Assembly (NCBI RefSeq): GCF_001949145.1
Contig: NW_019091404.1
Span: forward strand, 2,970,637-3,007,369
DNA: 36,733 nt
Direction of reading: 5' to 3'
Source of the DNA: Acanthaster planci
Lineage: Eukaryota; Echinodermata; Asteroidea; Valvatida; Acanthasteridae
Below the pieces are notes generated by a model. The model was given only the letters and a program-made list of their open reading frames with translations. It did no database searches and had not been told where the DNA came from. Made by a program: the position numbers and the translations under genes. Of this stretch, positions 10,565 through 22,872 are shown in pieces. The first letter of the stretch is position 1. Every line of letters begins with the position of its first letter.

Positions 10565-13500
10565 TCAAAGTACGCTCTGCTTCATTCTGACGATAGATGG
10601 GTTTTCAACAGGTCTCATTATCTCACCCTGTTTTAATTCTGTTCTCTTGTCACTTTGAATGCTTCCTTTGACAAGCCTTCTAGGCTGTTGGCTTGGACCA
10701 GAAGAGCCACCGGCCATTGGGGATCCAGTAGGGGTTTCTGGCACAAAGAATGGATCCATTCCCTCCTCTTGAGAATCCAACTGCTGTTTGCTTCCTGCAG
10801 CCTGGCCCCTGATAAAGTGATCAAAAGCAGGGTGGGGATCTCTACTAGTCCGCTGGAACATTTGGAGTTTAAATTCTGGGGTGGTTGTTTCCTTTTGGAA
10901 AGTTGTATCGAGTTGCAAATGACTCATTTCAATCTCAACTCTATCTGGTGTTTTGGACCTTTTTTGCCCGGATTCGGAGACAGGAGTTCTTATTCTTCGA
11001 GCTGGGGATGTCTGCTTATAGTGTGGCTCTATGATTTCAGTTTCGGATAAGAAGTGTACCCTAGCCTCTGATCCAGGACTTGGTGAGCGTGACTTGTTCA
11101 AATCTTCAGGTGAAGACAACCGCTGTGGTGGAGATGTAGGTCTTCTTAATTCAGTGTGCAAAATTCCATGGGTAATAGATTGCGGGAAGTTCAGGGCACA
11201 AACTGCATCTTGGTTGGTCTCTAATGTCCTAGAGGTTGACAAATCTAATCTCTTAGGGATCTGCTGTGTCTTTGTTGGATCTCTCAGAGATGATTTCTTG
11301 GGCGTTGAATGACTGGAGGGAGTCAAACGGCTAAACCGCGTTTCAGAAACAGTCTCTAACTTAGGTAAATGACTCGGTGCCAATGGTAACTCAGACATCG
11401 GGAGGACCGACCTTGAGCTTCTGTCTCCCCCTTTTGATCTTTGTTTTGATGACTTCCCTTCCCCTGAGGCAGTTTTTTGGCCAAGAGCTGAACTGAAATT
11501 GGATGCAGTTAGCTTCACTGGACTTGTTGGTACCTCACTAATCTCTCCATATTCCACATGTCTTGTGCCACTTGCTTCCTCATGCTCAAAGGCTAGGGAG
11601 TCAATACCTTCCTTTTCACTGAATGTTTTCAACAAACGATGCTGTCCATCTTTAGACATCAAGTTCCTCTTTTCTCTTATCCTGGCCTTTACTGCCTCTT
11701 TCTTACCAGCCACACCTGACTTTGAAGGCTCACTGATGTGCAGACTTCCTGTTGGATGATGTAAAGTTCTACATTTCTCATCCACCTCCTCCAAAGCTGG
11801 ATCACTGTGAATGGCAGATAAGGGAACTGCCTTCCCTGGTTTTGGAGGTTCTTGGCCACTCTTAGAGTTTGGTGTCTTTTTGACATTCTCAACGTCAGGA
11901 AGCTCTCGCTTGATTCTTGATGAACTTTGCTGATGTCGTCTGTTATATGTGATAGGAGGAACTGCTAACCTATTGGGGGGAGACATTGGCCTGTTCAGTT
12001 TCTTTGGAGGGGAGTCCGCCTCAAGATCCTCAACTTGGAGCACAGGAATGTTTGGAGAGCTTCTGCTAATTTTGCGCAACGAAGAGTCCACCTTCACCTC
12101 TGTCAAGTCTGTCTTTGCTGCTCCTGGTAGGATGGTGTCCATTTCATGGATTTCAACAATATGAATCTCAGGATTGCTGTGACTGAGGCGGGATGACCGT
12201 GGAGAGTCATCCATGACTGCAATGGCCTGTAAAGCCTCATTCTCCTCCTGTTCGTCTTCTGGTATGCTTAAGGAAACTGATGGAATGCTTTCAGCGGAGT
12301 GGCAGCGTACAGTCTGTAGGTTGATGTCGCTGCTTGCTCGTTCATTTTCTGTCTCAACCTTCAAGCTCTGCTTAGAGGTTGCACGCAGGTTGGGGTTACT
12401 CACAGTCTTGTTACTGTACATCCCCTCCGAGACAATGATCAAATCGTTTGGATCATAGGAATGGATGTTGTCAGGCATGGTATAATTAATACACGGATGC
12501 AGGCCGTACCTCTTCTTCCGGAGTTTACGTACAGCTTCCTTCAGTGGCAACTGTAAATTTGCCACAGTAAAACTCTTGTTGCTGTACTTCTGCTTGACAT
12601 TCACATCAATGTGAACAGTCTTACTCTCCACCATCTCCTTAGTAACATTCTTGTACTCAAGGGGTTTGGTGAACCGGAAAGTGCAAGGTAGGTATATTGC
12701 CTTGAAGCTCTCCCTTGCAGTTTTACGTTTGACACTGACAATGCTAGTCTTCATCTTTTCCAAGTCTTCTATTTTTGCATCCTCTGTCTTTCGTTTGGTG
12801 TCACCCTTTTTATCAGGAAGAAGGCGACTTCGGATGCTGACGCGTGTGATGCTTGCGACTTCAGCTACCATGGAAACAAGGATAAAAATGATGATCAGCA
12901 GTGCAGTTTGGTAGAGTGGCACTTTTGCGGATGGAGAAATCCAAGGTGCGCCTTTTACCGAGTGAGGTGTCTACTATGGGTTAAAGAAGGGTGCAGTTCT
13001 AATGCCAGGTGTGGTTCTACTGACAGGCTCATCTCTACAGTGAGATGGGTCAATATGGGGAGCCTGATTCTACAGACAATACTGTTCCTCCTGCGCATGC
13101 ACCTCATGCATCTCCACTGATATGGATAGCGACATCAATACAGATGCAGTTCTACATGTACTAAGCGTGTGTCTACTGACAGGTACATTCTGTAGATTGT
13201 GGCTCTACCAACGGGAATGGCTTTACTAAATAAGCTGGCCTGGTTTAATTGAATACTGCAGGAATAAAAGGCACGCTTCACCTATGGAGTCTTTGTTACT
13301 ATAGATCTCTCATTAGACGCTATCTTGTAGGAAAATTGCACCTGTATATATAACACCAACTGGTGCCTGTGCACACACTTAAAATGGTCTAAACTCACGC
13401 GGGAGCTAATCCGTATTACGTTTGAAATAAGGGGCAGCTGTGCACATCATGAAAATTGAAGTAAAAATGCCCATGCATATGATACTCTGCAGGAAGTGAC

Positions 13501-15766
13501 GTCATTTGAGAGAGACCTATTTAATCCTCTCTCCATAAAATGCATTTCCAAAATCTCTCAAATTGTAAGTATGCAAAATGAAAAGTAACAGAAGCAATAT
13601 TTTGTCATTGGTCATTTCCTGTGACGTGTCCATACATATGACTTGTGACTGACTCAACTACAAGTCTGTTTCACAGCCATGATTCGTTTGTATGTTTGCT
13701 GTGGCTCCTAATCTCAAATATCTTGCAGTTGAACATTCAAGGGGCATCGAACCTCAAGAAAAATTAGAGTGATTGGGCTCTACTTTCCTCAATCCTACAA
13801 ACTCCTTCCAAACCTCCTGAATTATGTACAACGACTGAATAGACTCACCTGGTGGAAGCAGGATGTCCTCTAGTTGCCATACACGGATTTTCATGATTGA
13901 TGTGTGTGAATTGTACTCAAATGACAACTGAAGGAGACCAGTTCCTGAGGATGCCAAAAACAGTCATCAATGATGTAATATAAGGTTTTAAGTGCAAAAA
14001 AGCTACGCATCTTGCCTCATATTGACTGCTGTATACAAAGGACAGGGTTAGGGTTGAGAGAATCAATGTTACAGCTTCCATGTAGTATGAAGGTTATTAA
14101 CACAGATCAAAACTAATTTTCTCAAAGCAATGCTGGGACAAGATGTACACAGTTTTTTGAATGACAAGCTACCTGCATCTTTGTCTTGCTTGATGTTCAT
14201 GTCATGGACCTCAATGGTATCCCAAGCAGTTGGTAGGTTGCTTTTGACAGAGGGTGTGGGGGAGCGATGTTCATTGACATTCTCCGAGACAGAATCCTTG
14301 CCTTTTGTCTCAGGCGTCCCATCCCTGATGACCTTGTCCTCGTTCTCACTTTGCCCAAGTTTCTCCTTGACCGAAGCTCGGATGAAATCTTTTGTCCCTA
14401 AGGGAAAATTTCAACTGGTTTTGCTGAGAAAAGTTGCAAAACTTTTTTTGCGTTGTTTTTCCATTTTTTAAAAAGGTTTTAGTGTCATTAGATTTTGTGG
14501 GTATGCAATAATCAGCTGTAATTCTTCAGCTGTTTGATCTGAAATTCTAGTTGAATTTTTGGTTCAAGGCATAAGCTTATCCCTTCCAACCTTCTGGATT
14601 ATGATTTTAAGTTTATTACAAAGACTACCCCTGCTGGTTTCCTAGTTTACCACAACTTCAAATAACCACCAAATTTTCTGTGCATGTTTGCCACATACTT
14701 TGCTTGTCCAGTAACTCTCGGCATTTGCCAACAGCAACATCAAGTCCCGTCTCTCCATCGCCATTGGTAATGTCATAGCTACCTCCCATCTCCAGCAATG
14801 CCTCCAGGCATTCCACATGCCCCTCCCGGCAGGCATAGTGAACTGGTGTGGAGCTGTGCAGGTGATCTTTGGCATTAGGGTCTCCTAAAAATTTAAAAAT
14901 ACAAAACAAAAAAGTTATTAGTATCTGAGCGCTGTCATGAGAGACAGTGTCAAGAGCAGAAAAATGACTAAGGGGCCACTCAAAATTTTCAATGTTTTTT
15001 AAATTTCCACTTTTTTCGAAATAGTGGGTGGGTGGGTCAAGGAAATAAACTGAAATTGAAATTCACCTCTTATGTCAAAATCCCCCCCAAAATATTTTTC
15101 TGACTTGCCTGAAATACATGTAGCCTGCGCGCCGCGCAAACATTCCAAAAAAGGAATCTGTTTCAACTTCGTTCCCATGTACAGACAGGTTGACTTTGCA
15201 TGTACATGTACACTGTCTCCACGTACATGCACGTACGTTGGAAACATCGTGAAAGGAGATTTTTTATTCTTAGACTTGAAATCTAGGCGTTAACAGCGAT
15301 AATCAATAGGCCACACAAATGTGGCAGGGTACCTGGCATATTAACCTAACGATACACATAGAGAACACTGAACACCGGTTGTTAATAACGTGTTGCATTA
15401 TACATTTTTACAGGTATTTAATTTGTATCAAATGCAGGTACAATGTACTGAGAGAAAAATCATTTTTTTTTAATCGAAACTGGGGGTGGGTGGGTTAAGA
15501 AAATTTGGAAAAAAAGGCGAAATTTAAAAAATATTGATAATTTTGAGTGGCCCCTAAAACGGATAGTTCTACAACAATTCTTTACCTTTATACTGGAGCA
15601 AGAGACTTAAGATCTCCAAATCACCATTACTAGCAGCTTCATGTAACGGACCCCATTGGTACAGACCAATTGCATTGGGATCTAGGTTCTCTTTTAGGGC
15701 GCTCTCCACCAGATTGGTGTCACCGTAGCGGACAGCTTCGTGGAGTTTAGTATCTTCAAACTCCAT
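10565..15766 (-). CDS. Ankyrin repeat plus C2-like domain protein, Ser/Pro-rich tail
   Basis: Five coding exons: 15586-15766, 14699-14884, 14173-14397, 13849-13944, 10565-12864. Every intron is phase 1 with GT-AG ends, and the total of 2988 bases gives 995 residues. The start is the ATG at 15766 (MEFEDTKLHEAVRYGDTNLV). Residues about 4-122 form roughly four ankyrin repeats (GPLHEAASNGDLEIL, TPVHYACREGHVECLEALL). A charged linker leads to a C2-like domain at about 198-357: GLLQLSFEYN, then RSRLLPDKKGDTKRK as in synaptotagmin-type C2 domains, and LQLPLKEAV near the end. The Asp residues that usually bind calcium in the first C2 loop are not evident. Residues from about 360 are Ser/Pro/Lys-rich and look disordered. 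There is no signal peptide. A scaffold or membrane-associated role is inference. I do not recognise a named orthologue. Confidence 0.8.
12970..13200. repeat. Degenerate direct repeats in intron 4 (possible)
   Basis: Within intron 4 of the ankyrin-C2 gene the phrase TCTACTGACAGG followed by a variable two bases and CAT or similar occurs near 13017 and near 13171, with weaker copies of TTCTAC/TCTACAG between. This may be an eroded minisatellite. It is too diverged to define a unit by eye. Confidence 0.3.
14971..15555. mobile_element. Non-autonomous element with long terminal inverted repeats
   Basis: The left end begins AGGGGCCACTCAAAATTTT (14971) and the right end is its reverse complement, ending at 15555. 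Similarity of the inverted ends extends about 45-50 bases inward with a few mismatches (AATNTTTTTTAAATTTC in both). GGGTGGGTGGGT tracts occur near both ends. There is no coding capacity, so this is a MITE or foldback type. It lies wholly inside intron 1 of the ankyrin-C2 gene. I could not assign a superfamily because the target-site duplication is unclear. Confidence 0.7.
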
Positions 15767-17867
15767 ATTGGAAATGACAGCTTTAGACCCAGTTATCTAC
15801 ATTATGACTTTTGGGAGAAAAAATTGAAAACAATTATTTCTGATGGGTACCGCTGATTTAGCGTATGTCCCAAGCTGCAAATATTTTAATGGCTACAATT
15901 GTAGAATTGTAAAATAACTTGAACATTGTGCATGTACATTTAAATTATATGCATGACGTTTGAATTTCACACAGTACCTGAAACCCTTGACTAGCTTAAG
16001 CTTAAAAGCATGTGCATTTTCAATAGTTAAGGTGCCAACAATATAAATTTCTTTGCTTTTACCTTTTTAACTGTTAACTGAAGCTCAAATTTTAGTGACA
16101 CCAGATTATGACAGGGTTGATGCACATGTGTACACATTGCCAATGGTGGATAAACATACATGTACTAAAATTTTTATTGTTATGATGTTGGAAGGCTACA
16201 AAAGTTCCAGATCACCAGCACACCTACCATGACAAGATCAGTACAAATCCCAAATCCTTTTCCAACATAAACATCTTAAGCCCCACAGGAAAAAAAACAG
16301 CTGATTCAAAGAATATGAAACTGAAAGTTAGGATTTGAAGTGATTTTTACCATGTTTACAGAGCCAGGCAAATTTGGTATAGAAATTCTATTTTCGTGAA
16401 TTCGTTCTATATCGAAATATTGTTTATCCTAGAAACACCGTTTAAGAGATCATTTGATGCTCGAAACTAGACAACTAGATGCTAGAAAACGTCACTACAC
16501 TACAAGGCGCTGATAGAACACCACTACAAAGTGACCCGGATCTGTCATGAATCGGCACGGCCGAAGGGAGCAGCCTGCATCACGTACAGTATGTTGTCTG
16601 GTTGTTGTAGAGTAAACACTATTTGTTAAGGTTGCCACTATACTGAGTGTCTTTCTTCCAGAAATACATCACATTTACAACGAGAATACATTGGTCCTTT
16701 TCCCTCACCCTCTGAATCCGCATAGTGCCCGATAAAGCACCAGCAATTTGCCGATCTCGAGTCGTACGTACATGATGTTGCTCTACTCAATTTCTACTCC
16801 GCTATGATGGCTGCCATGACGCCAACCTGTCAATCAATCAATTACCGAACTTCCAGATGTCGGTAACCACTAGTCACGTTCAAAACTGCACGTTATTATG
16901 GGTACCAGTGAAAATCTCAAAATCTGCGTTTTGGTAAACTTGACGACAAGTCGTTAGATATTCATGTTTTGTCCGTAAACTTCTGTCGACTCCAGTAGCA
17001 CCATACTTGTTGGCCGAGCTTCGAGTTATCCATCCATAATTTGATTGTCAATCGTCTGCAAGTTGAAGGATGGAAATGTTTGACTACTGAAGATCAAAGC
17101 GATAATGTGTGTAAAGAACAAAAACAAACCAAAATCCGACTTGGCACAAAGTCTAGCTTTGTGCGAGAGCGAGAACACATGTGGGGCGGGGTGACGGCCA
17201 GGAAATCGACGGGGCGGGCTTTTTTAGGACTGGTTGTTGAGCGACTGTGGCTGACATTGTAAATTCCTCGATGTGATAATTACGATAGCCTTTTTACAGG
17301 TTACCAAGAAGTCCAGGGAACGGCCCTTACACGGTCCGTGCAATGTAGAACCCAGGCTTTTATCTTTGCGGTGCGGCGCCCACGGTGAACCATGGAGCCG
17401 GGTTCACCCCCACCTCAAAATAAGTGGACCCCGCCCCCATTTGATCCTAATTCCAGTAATAGATTTTGTACCCACAGTTTTTTAAACGAATAAAGTGTCA
17501 ACTGTCCACTAATATCTTATTTGTATACGAAACTTGTACGCAGTGAAACGTGACTTGACAAAGGAAAGAAAACTAAAGCCAAGATTTCCGGTGCCCTTTA
17601 ATTCAGGACTCCAAAAATTAAAGGGGCTCACACTTTGTCTCGTTTCCGCCTCATGTATTTGTGTAGGTTTCAATACAGGTCACTCTCAACCAGACTAAAT
17701 GCATTTGGTCGGAAGAAAGAATCATGGGATAGAAATGGCGACTGCATCCCTGGAAGCGACTTTTGACCAGTAAATGTAATGGGAGAATTCAGCCCTGTTT
17801 TAAACTGAAATTTAACTGTTTTGGCGTTAGCAGATCACTGAGAGCCCACTTAATCTCGGCCGCACCA
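15767..17867. promoter_or_regulatory. Divergent region between ankyrin-C2 gene and CTDNEP1
   Basis: About 2.1 kb between two divergent start codons, so 5' untranslated regions and promoters of both genes should be here. The half nearer CTDNEP1 contains GC boxes (listed separately). I find no supported coding exon. An upstream non-coding exon of the ankyrin-C2 gene is possible, since a 3' splice-like AATGTAG lies just before its ATG on the minus strand. Confidence 0.4.
17183..17438. promoter_or_regulatory. GC boxes upstream of CTDNEP1
   Basis: Sp1-type GC boxes are present: GGGGCGGGG at 17183-17191, GGGGCGGGC at 17211-17219, and the reverse form CCCCGCCCCC at about 17429-17438. They lie 430-690 bases before the CTDNEP1 start codon. 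They stand out from the AT-rich surroundings and are the best promoter candidate for that gene. Confidence 0.45.
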
Positions 17868-20800
17868 ATGTCGATGCGAACGATTATCCTGATGGGCGTA
17901 CGGATGGTGTTTTTGGTTGCATCAAAATTGTGGGAAGCAGTGTGTTATTTTATACGGAAAAATACGAGAAAGGTAACTTGTTGACGGGTTTTGGCCTGTC
18001 ATTTTGCTGTCTTGTATTATCTTCATCGGCTTTTACGAAGTAGCTTTTACCCCTTTGGAATATCTGTATGTGTTATCAATGCCATTATTAGGACAAAACT
18101 TTACAGTTCGCTCGGTCATTGTCGGCCGGTCATTCAGTATGCCATGCATGTTCAGCCTTCCTTCTCGCCATGTTCAGCAGTTCGCTGTTTGCCGCGCAGG
18201 CCCTGTTCCAGTGCAGTGACAGTGTTGTTCAAACTTCAAACTCTTCCTACCTCCATGCTGAGTTGCAGAACTCAGTCATAGGGCATTAAGAATACCAACT
18301 GACAAACCAGTAATCTGACAGATGTGTGCATGGTGGGTGGGTATGCAGGTTTGAGTGATCATGGCGATGTGTAATTGTATTTGATCCAAAAATTGATGGC
18401 CACTTCTTTCAAAGCAAGTCATGAAAAGTTACTGAAATATTTATCAAGCATGTTCAACAGAATAACTTAACAAGCAAGCATTTTATCAAGCTTATCTTTC
18501 TCTTGAATTTCTCATGAATTATGTTGCCTGTATTGATATATCTGGTTTTTAAGATAAAATTAAGTCATTTGAAAATTTGTAACCACGGTAACCTCTTTAT
18601 TCCAGTTGTGAAATTTAGCGTCAACGAGCGTCAACAAACATCAACACATACACGTAGGGTCAACAACTTGAAAATACCCTCGAAAGGTTTAAAAAAGGTT
18701 TTATCATATTTTAGAGACCCTAACATCTGCCACTGTATAAGAGTAACAGTGAAGCTGCTTCCAGATGTGCGGGGGCCGCCAAATTTCTTTTCTCTGCCAT
18801 CCACATGAAAATGAGATGGTGGACAGTCAGGCAGCATAAGTGGGCCTGACTTTGTAGATCAAATTTCCACACTCAAATATCATTTTAGGTAATATGATAC
18901 ATTGAATGTGATATGTAGGATCCTGATTCGTTCGTTGACACTTACAAATGTACTGACACTAAATAGCCTGACACCTTTATTTGATATGTAGTTTACTGGA
19001 AATAATTCAATAATCGGTACAACAGTTCTTTTAAGATGGGTTGCACATGTAACACTGCTTTAAATCTACTATCTAGTGCAGGTCAGAGGGCCTTACAGAA
19101 ACAATCCAGAACACGTACATGTATGTTTGCCAAGAGGATGTTCACTTCCAAATTAAAGAAGATTGCTGTATTGCATCATTTGGGAAAACAAACTTCCAGC
19201 ATCATTCTTTGCTTTTCTTGTTACAGAGGTCAGCCACAGGACAACTTCATCTTGTGGTATTTCAAGCAAATTTCAGCCTTTGTATTTTGTTTACCTTACA
19301 GATTATTCAGTACCAGACAATCCGATATTCCAATGCCCCGCTTTCACCTCTTTCAAGACATAAACTCTGTAAGTAGCATACAGCGTCCCTTCTGTTGTCA
19401 GGTTGTGGGTGATTTTTCAAGGGTACGCGCAGCCTTTCAAGTTATCTAAACCGTCTGGTTGAAGGATTTGATGTAGGCTAGTGTAACAACTTAGGCGCTG
19501 TGAAAGAATGCGGGATTTTAGAGGGTTAACAGGAAGAAGGGTTAGTTGGATCTGATTCAAAGTTAATTTAGGTTGTCGATTCTTGTACCCACTTTACTGA
19601 TTTGTTGGAGCTGAGCTGAGTGCTTGGGTTTCATGTAATTACATCCAACACTGGCCACTACCGGTAACGTCGCTTTACAATCTGTTAGTAGTTGGGGGTA
19701 AAGATTTTTATTTGAAATTATGGACATTTTAAATGGTTTGATATAAAGTGTAATATCCATTTTATGACAAAATGATAAATTCATTTGAATCTGATGCATT
19801 TTTGCCATGGTTTCTGTCATGCGTGTACACGTTTCACAACTGAATTCCAAACCTTGGTCATTGCAGCACTAGTCAAGCGCAAGATCATGGTGTTGGACTT
19901 AGATGAGACGTTAGTACATTCGCAGCATGCTAGTCTCATGAGGCCCAACAGGCCAAGTATACCACCTGATTTTGTCCTAAAGGTAAGCCTGGCTAGAGAG
20001 TCAGTGGGACAGAGGTTGAGCATTAGTAAGCTTGTCCCCAGGGGTATGTCAAATCTCTCCTCGATAGTGGGGGACATCAGTTCACACTTTTTTTGTGCAC
20101 AACGTGTGTTTATTATCTTATTCAATTTATAAAAACTCAAAAGGGAAAATCCTCGATCCATCAATTCCTTTAGTATTTTGTTTTGCTTAAAACATGGAGG
20201 GGACATTCGACATTGTGTCTCCCCGTACCAAATTGATTGTGGGGAATGTGTCTCCCCCGGATTTCCGCCCATGGCTGATAGACTACTTGTACTTGTCTAT
20301 AAGAGTAGAAAAGGAAAAAAGTTTATGCGTCAAATTTTGCTGCCCATTCAAACAGTCTCAGACAAGTTTAACCATGAATGCCAAACGTTCTACATTTCTC
20401 GTATTAACCTATGATAGCTTTAGAAGCTCAGCCTTGTGAGTTTTTTGTTATTAAATATTACAGTTTTTTGCTCAGGAATTGTGCTTTTAGTACTTGATTG
20501 ATCCAAACTGTTCTTTCCTCCCTGTAGGTTACAATTGACTCACTTCCTGAGAGATTTTACGTTTACAAAAGACCTCACGTAGACTTCTTCCTGAATGTTG
20601 TAAGTAAACATCTTACAAATCACCCTGTGAAAGTTCTGATTGGAAACTGACTCTTTCGGACTTTATACACAAAGACATGCACAGTCTAGTGCAGTACAAG
20701 AGGTTGAAAATTGTCCATGTCTTTGAATTTGAACTTCTATGTACTTGAAGACAGAAGACAAATACATGTACCAGGAACAGATGTCTTTTGTGGGTAAAAA

Positions 20801-22872
20801 TTAATTGAAAGTTGAAAGGTTTCTGAAAAAGTAAATAGATTTGGATACCATTTGAAGGTTTCACAGGTATTTCTTAGTAAATACAAAAGAAAAAATAATG
20901 ACATAAATGTATATTGACATGGAACTGGTGACTTCTATTGCTGAAACCCCTTGCAGAAAAAAAGAGAAACAGATTTGCACACCATATTATGAATTTGCAT
21001 ATTTTATGTGGGTTTCGGGGTACTGACTACATGTACGCCCTTCTTTTGAAACAAAATTATCAAATTTCTGAGAAATTAATGGTAGGATCTAAAATTTTTG
21101 AAAGTGCATATACAATATGTAACTTGGTCGTATGAGTAATTTTGCAACCTGCTTTCAAGTTTCAAAATTCTAGCATTGATTTAGACATGTGCAACCAGGA
21201 AGTAGTTTGTAAGCAAAGCTTCCTCATTATATGTCAGTGCTTGCCCGCATTTTTAGTGACGTTTCTTCCTCTGTTCCCTGCTGAAGTGTTACGGAGAATG
21301 ATGGAGTAAAAATGATCAGGAAACTTATGAGAGAAACTTGTATTATGTTACTGACAGAAATCAGATCATAAATTTTAGGTAATGAAGTAACGGTGTAGGG
21401 CCGTATTCTATTCACTTAAATGTTTCCGAGTTTTTGTCTTTTTGGTCCCAGCCAACAGAAATCATTTGCAGATGTTGGCACTGTTTGCTTAAGTTTAACT
21501 TATCCAAGACATATGCCAGCCTTTTTTTGGCATAGGATTTCAGATCATGTTACACCTATTTCCTCCATTTTCAAACTTCTGTTCTACTGTCATACTTTTT
21601 AGGGTGTGCAGGGAGCTTTTTGAGAATTTGTCCATCAGGGTCAAATATCATGCTCAAAGAATTTAGGATCAACCCTGTGCCTAGAAGTGAAAGTTGTTTG
21701 CATGTATTTTTCATTGATTTTTCCTGGGTTGATACATGTATGTGTGGACTATCATTTTGATGCAGGTCAGCAGGTGGTATGATCTTGTAATATTTACAGC
21801 AAGTATGGAAATCTACGGGTCTCCTGTCGCTGAAAAACTCGACAATGGCAGGGGAATACTTAGAAGACGCTATTATAGACAGGTAATATATCAAAGTGTT
21901 AATACAAAGAGGGAATAGAGTCCAACCTCGTTAATAAGAGCACTGTCAATACAAGATTCTGCTTATAGCAAGAAAATTTTGATGTCCTAATCCATTGTTT
22001 CTTATCGTTTCCGTTCCACTTAATACAAGGTTCCTAATATAGCAAGGTAATTGTCAAGTCCAAAGGACCTCTTATTAACGAGATTTGACTGCATGTGTAT
22101 GGTGACAAGCTTAACATCTATGGTGGCACTGTTGGTCAGCAAGATAACATCTTTGAACTGAGTTAGGCTTTGTCTATAATGGACAGCTGTATCTGTGACT
22201 ATGGCTATCGACTAAAGTGAGTCAGTGGTAACAACCAGAAGCCATAGTCGCAGAATGGTTGATTTGGACATTGCCTTTAATATCAAACAAGTTTCACATT
22301 CCATTGAAATAATAACCTCTTTTTTTGCTAGACAACTAACCTGCTTGATCTGTCCAGTAATAAATCAGAGTTTTAACGATAGTCATGTTTGTTCCTTTTG
22401 CTAACAGCACTGCACATTAGATTCAGGCAGCTATACAAAAGATTTATCAGCAGTCAGCTCAGATCTTTCCAGTATTTTTATTGTGGACAACTCGCCAGGG
22501 GCATACAAGTTATATCCAGGTGAGGAGTTTTGTGCGTCATTTGTTAGCATTCCAGGTTTCTGTTTGATTTCGGAGAAGCTTTGCAAATCTTAATTGATGT
22601 AGGCCATGTCAGTGCAACGTTCAAGGGCTTCACGCTCAGACAGTACTGCTGTAGTGCTTTTGCTGTTCATTACCTCAGCATTTTGTTCGATATCATTGCT
22701 TAAATACCATTTTCTGTTTTCAGACAATGGAATTCCCATCAAGTCGTGGCTGTCGGACCCAACCGACATTGGTCTGTTGAACCTACTCCCAATTTTAGAC
22801 GCCATGAGATTTACAAGTGATGTACGGTCTGTGCTGAGAAGGAACGTACTTCAAGCCGCCCACAGAACATAG
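17868..22872 (+). CDS. CTDNEP1: CTD nuclear envelope phosphatase 1 (Dullard)
   Basis: Seven coding exons: 17868-17972, 19302-19368, 19867-19982, 20528-20599, 21766-21882, 22408-22519, 22724-22872. All junctions are GT-AG and phases match; 738 bases give 245 residues, against 244 in human. The N-terminal hydrophobic stretch (about residues 5-28) is the membrane anchor of the family. The HAD/FCP1 catalytic motif is DLDET, with D68 as nucleophile and D70 as acid/base. Family hallmarks [36 protein letters not shown] and IPIKSW are all present, and the C-terminal part ([11 protein letters not shown]) matches well. The known function is dephosphorylation of lipin at the ER and nuclear envelope with CNEP1R1, controlling phosphatidate metabolism and nuclear membrane growth; it also limits BMP signalling. 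Identification is secure. Confidence 0.96.
21918..22091. mobile_element. Pogo/Tigger-like MITE
   Basis: A 174-bp element in intron 5 of CTDNEP1. The left end reads GAGTCCAACCTCGTTAATAAG and the right end, read on the other strand, CAGTCAAATCTCGTTAATAAG, forming terminal inverted repeats of about 22 bases with few mismatches. The CAGT-AACCTCGTTA pattern is that of Tigger/pogo ends. TA, the usual target of this group, precedes the left end, but the right flank is CA, so one side has mutated. The element has no coding capacity. Confidence 0.7.

Noticed and set aside
10655-11312. Plus-strand frames across the ankyrin-C2 last exon
   Set aside because: They are antisense shadows of the large minus-strand exon and have no recognisable content.
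12865-12922. N-terminal membrane segment (LLIIIFILV) at the start of the 785-residue frame at 10565-12922
   Set aside because: It lies in intron 4. A 3' splice site at 12865 matches the phase of the upstream donor at 13848, and the C2-like domain continues across that join. The hydrophobic stretch is the polypyrimidine tract read as codons.
20040-20280. Repeated GGGGGACA/TGTCTCCCC words in CTDNEP1 intron 3
   Set aside because: They suggest an eroded inverted repeat or transposon piece, but I could not align two ends well enough to define an element.
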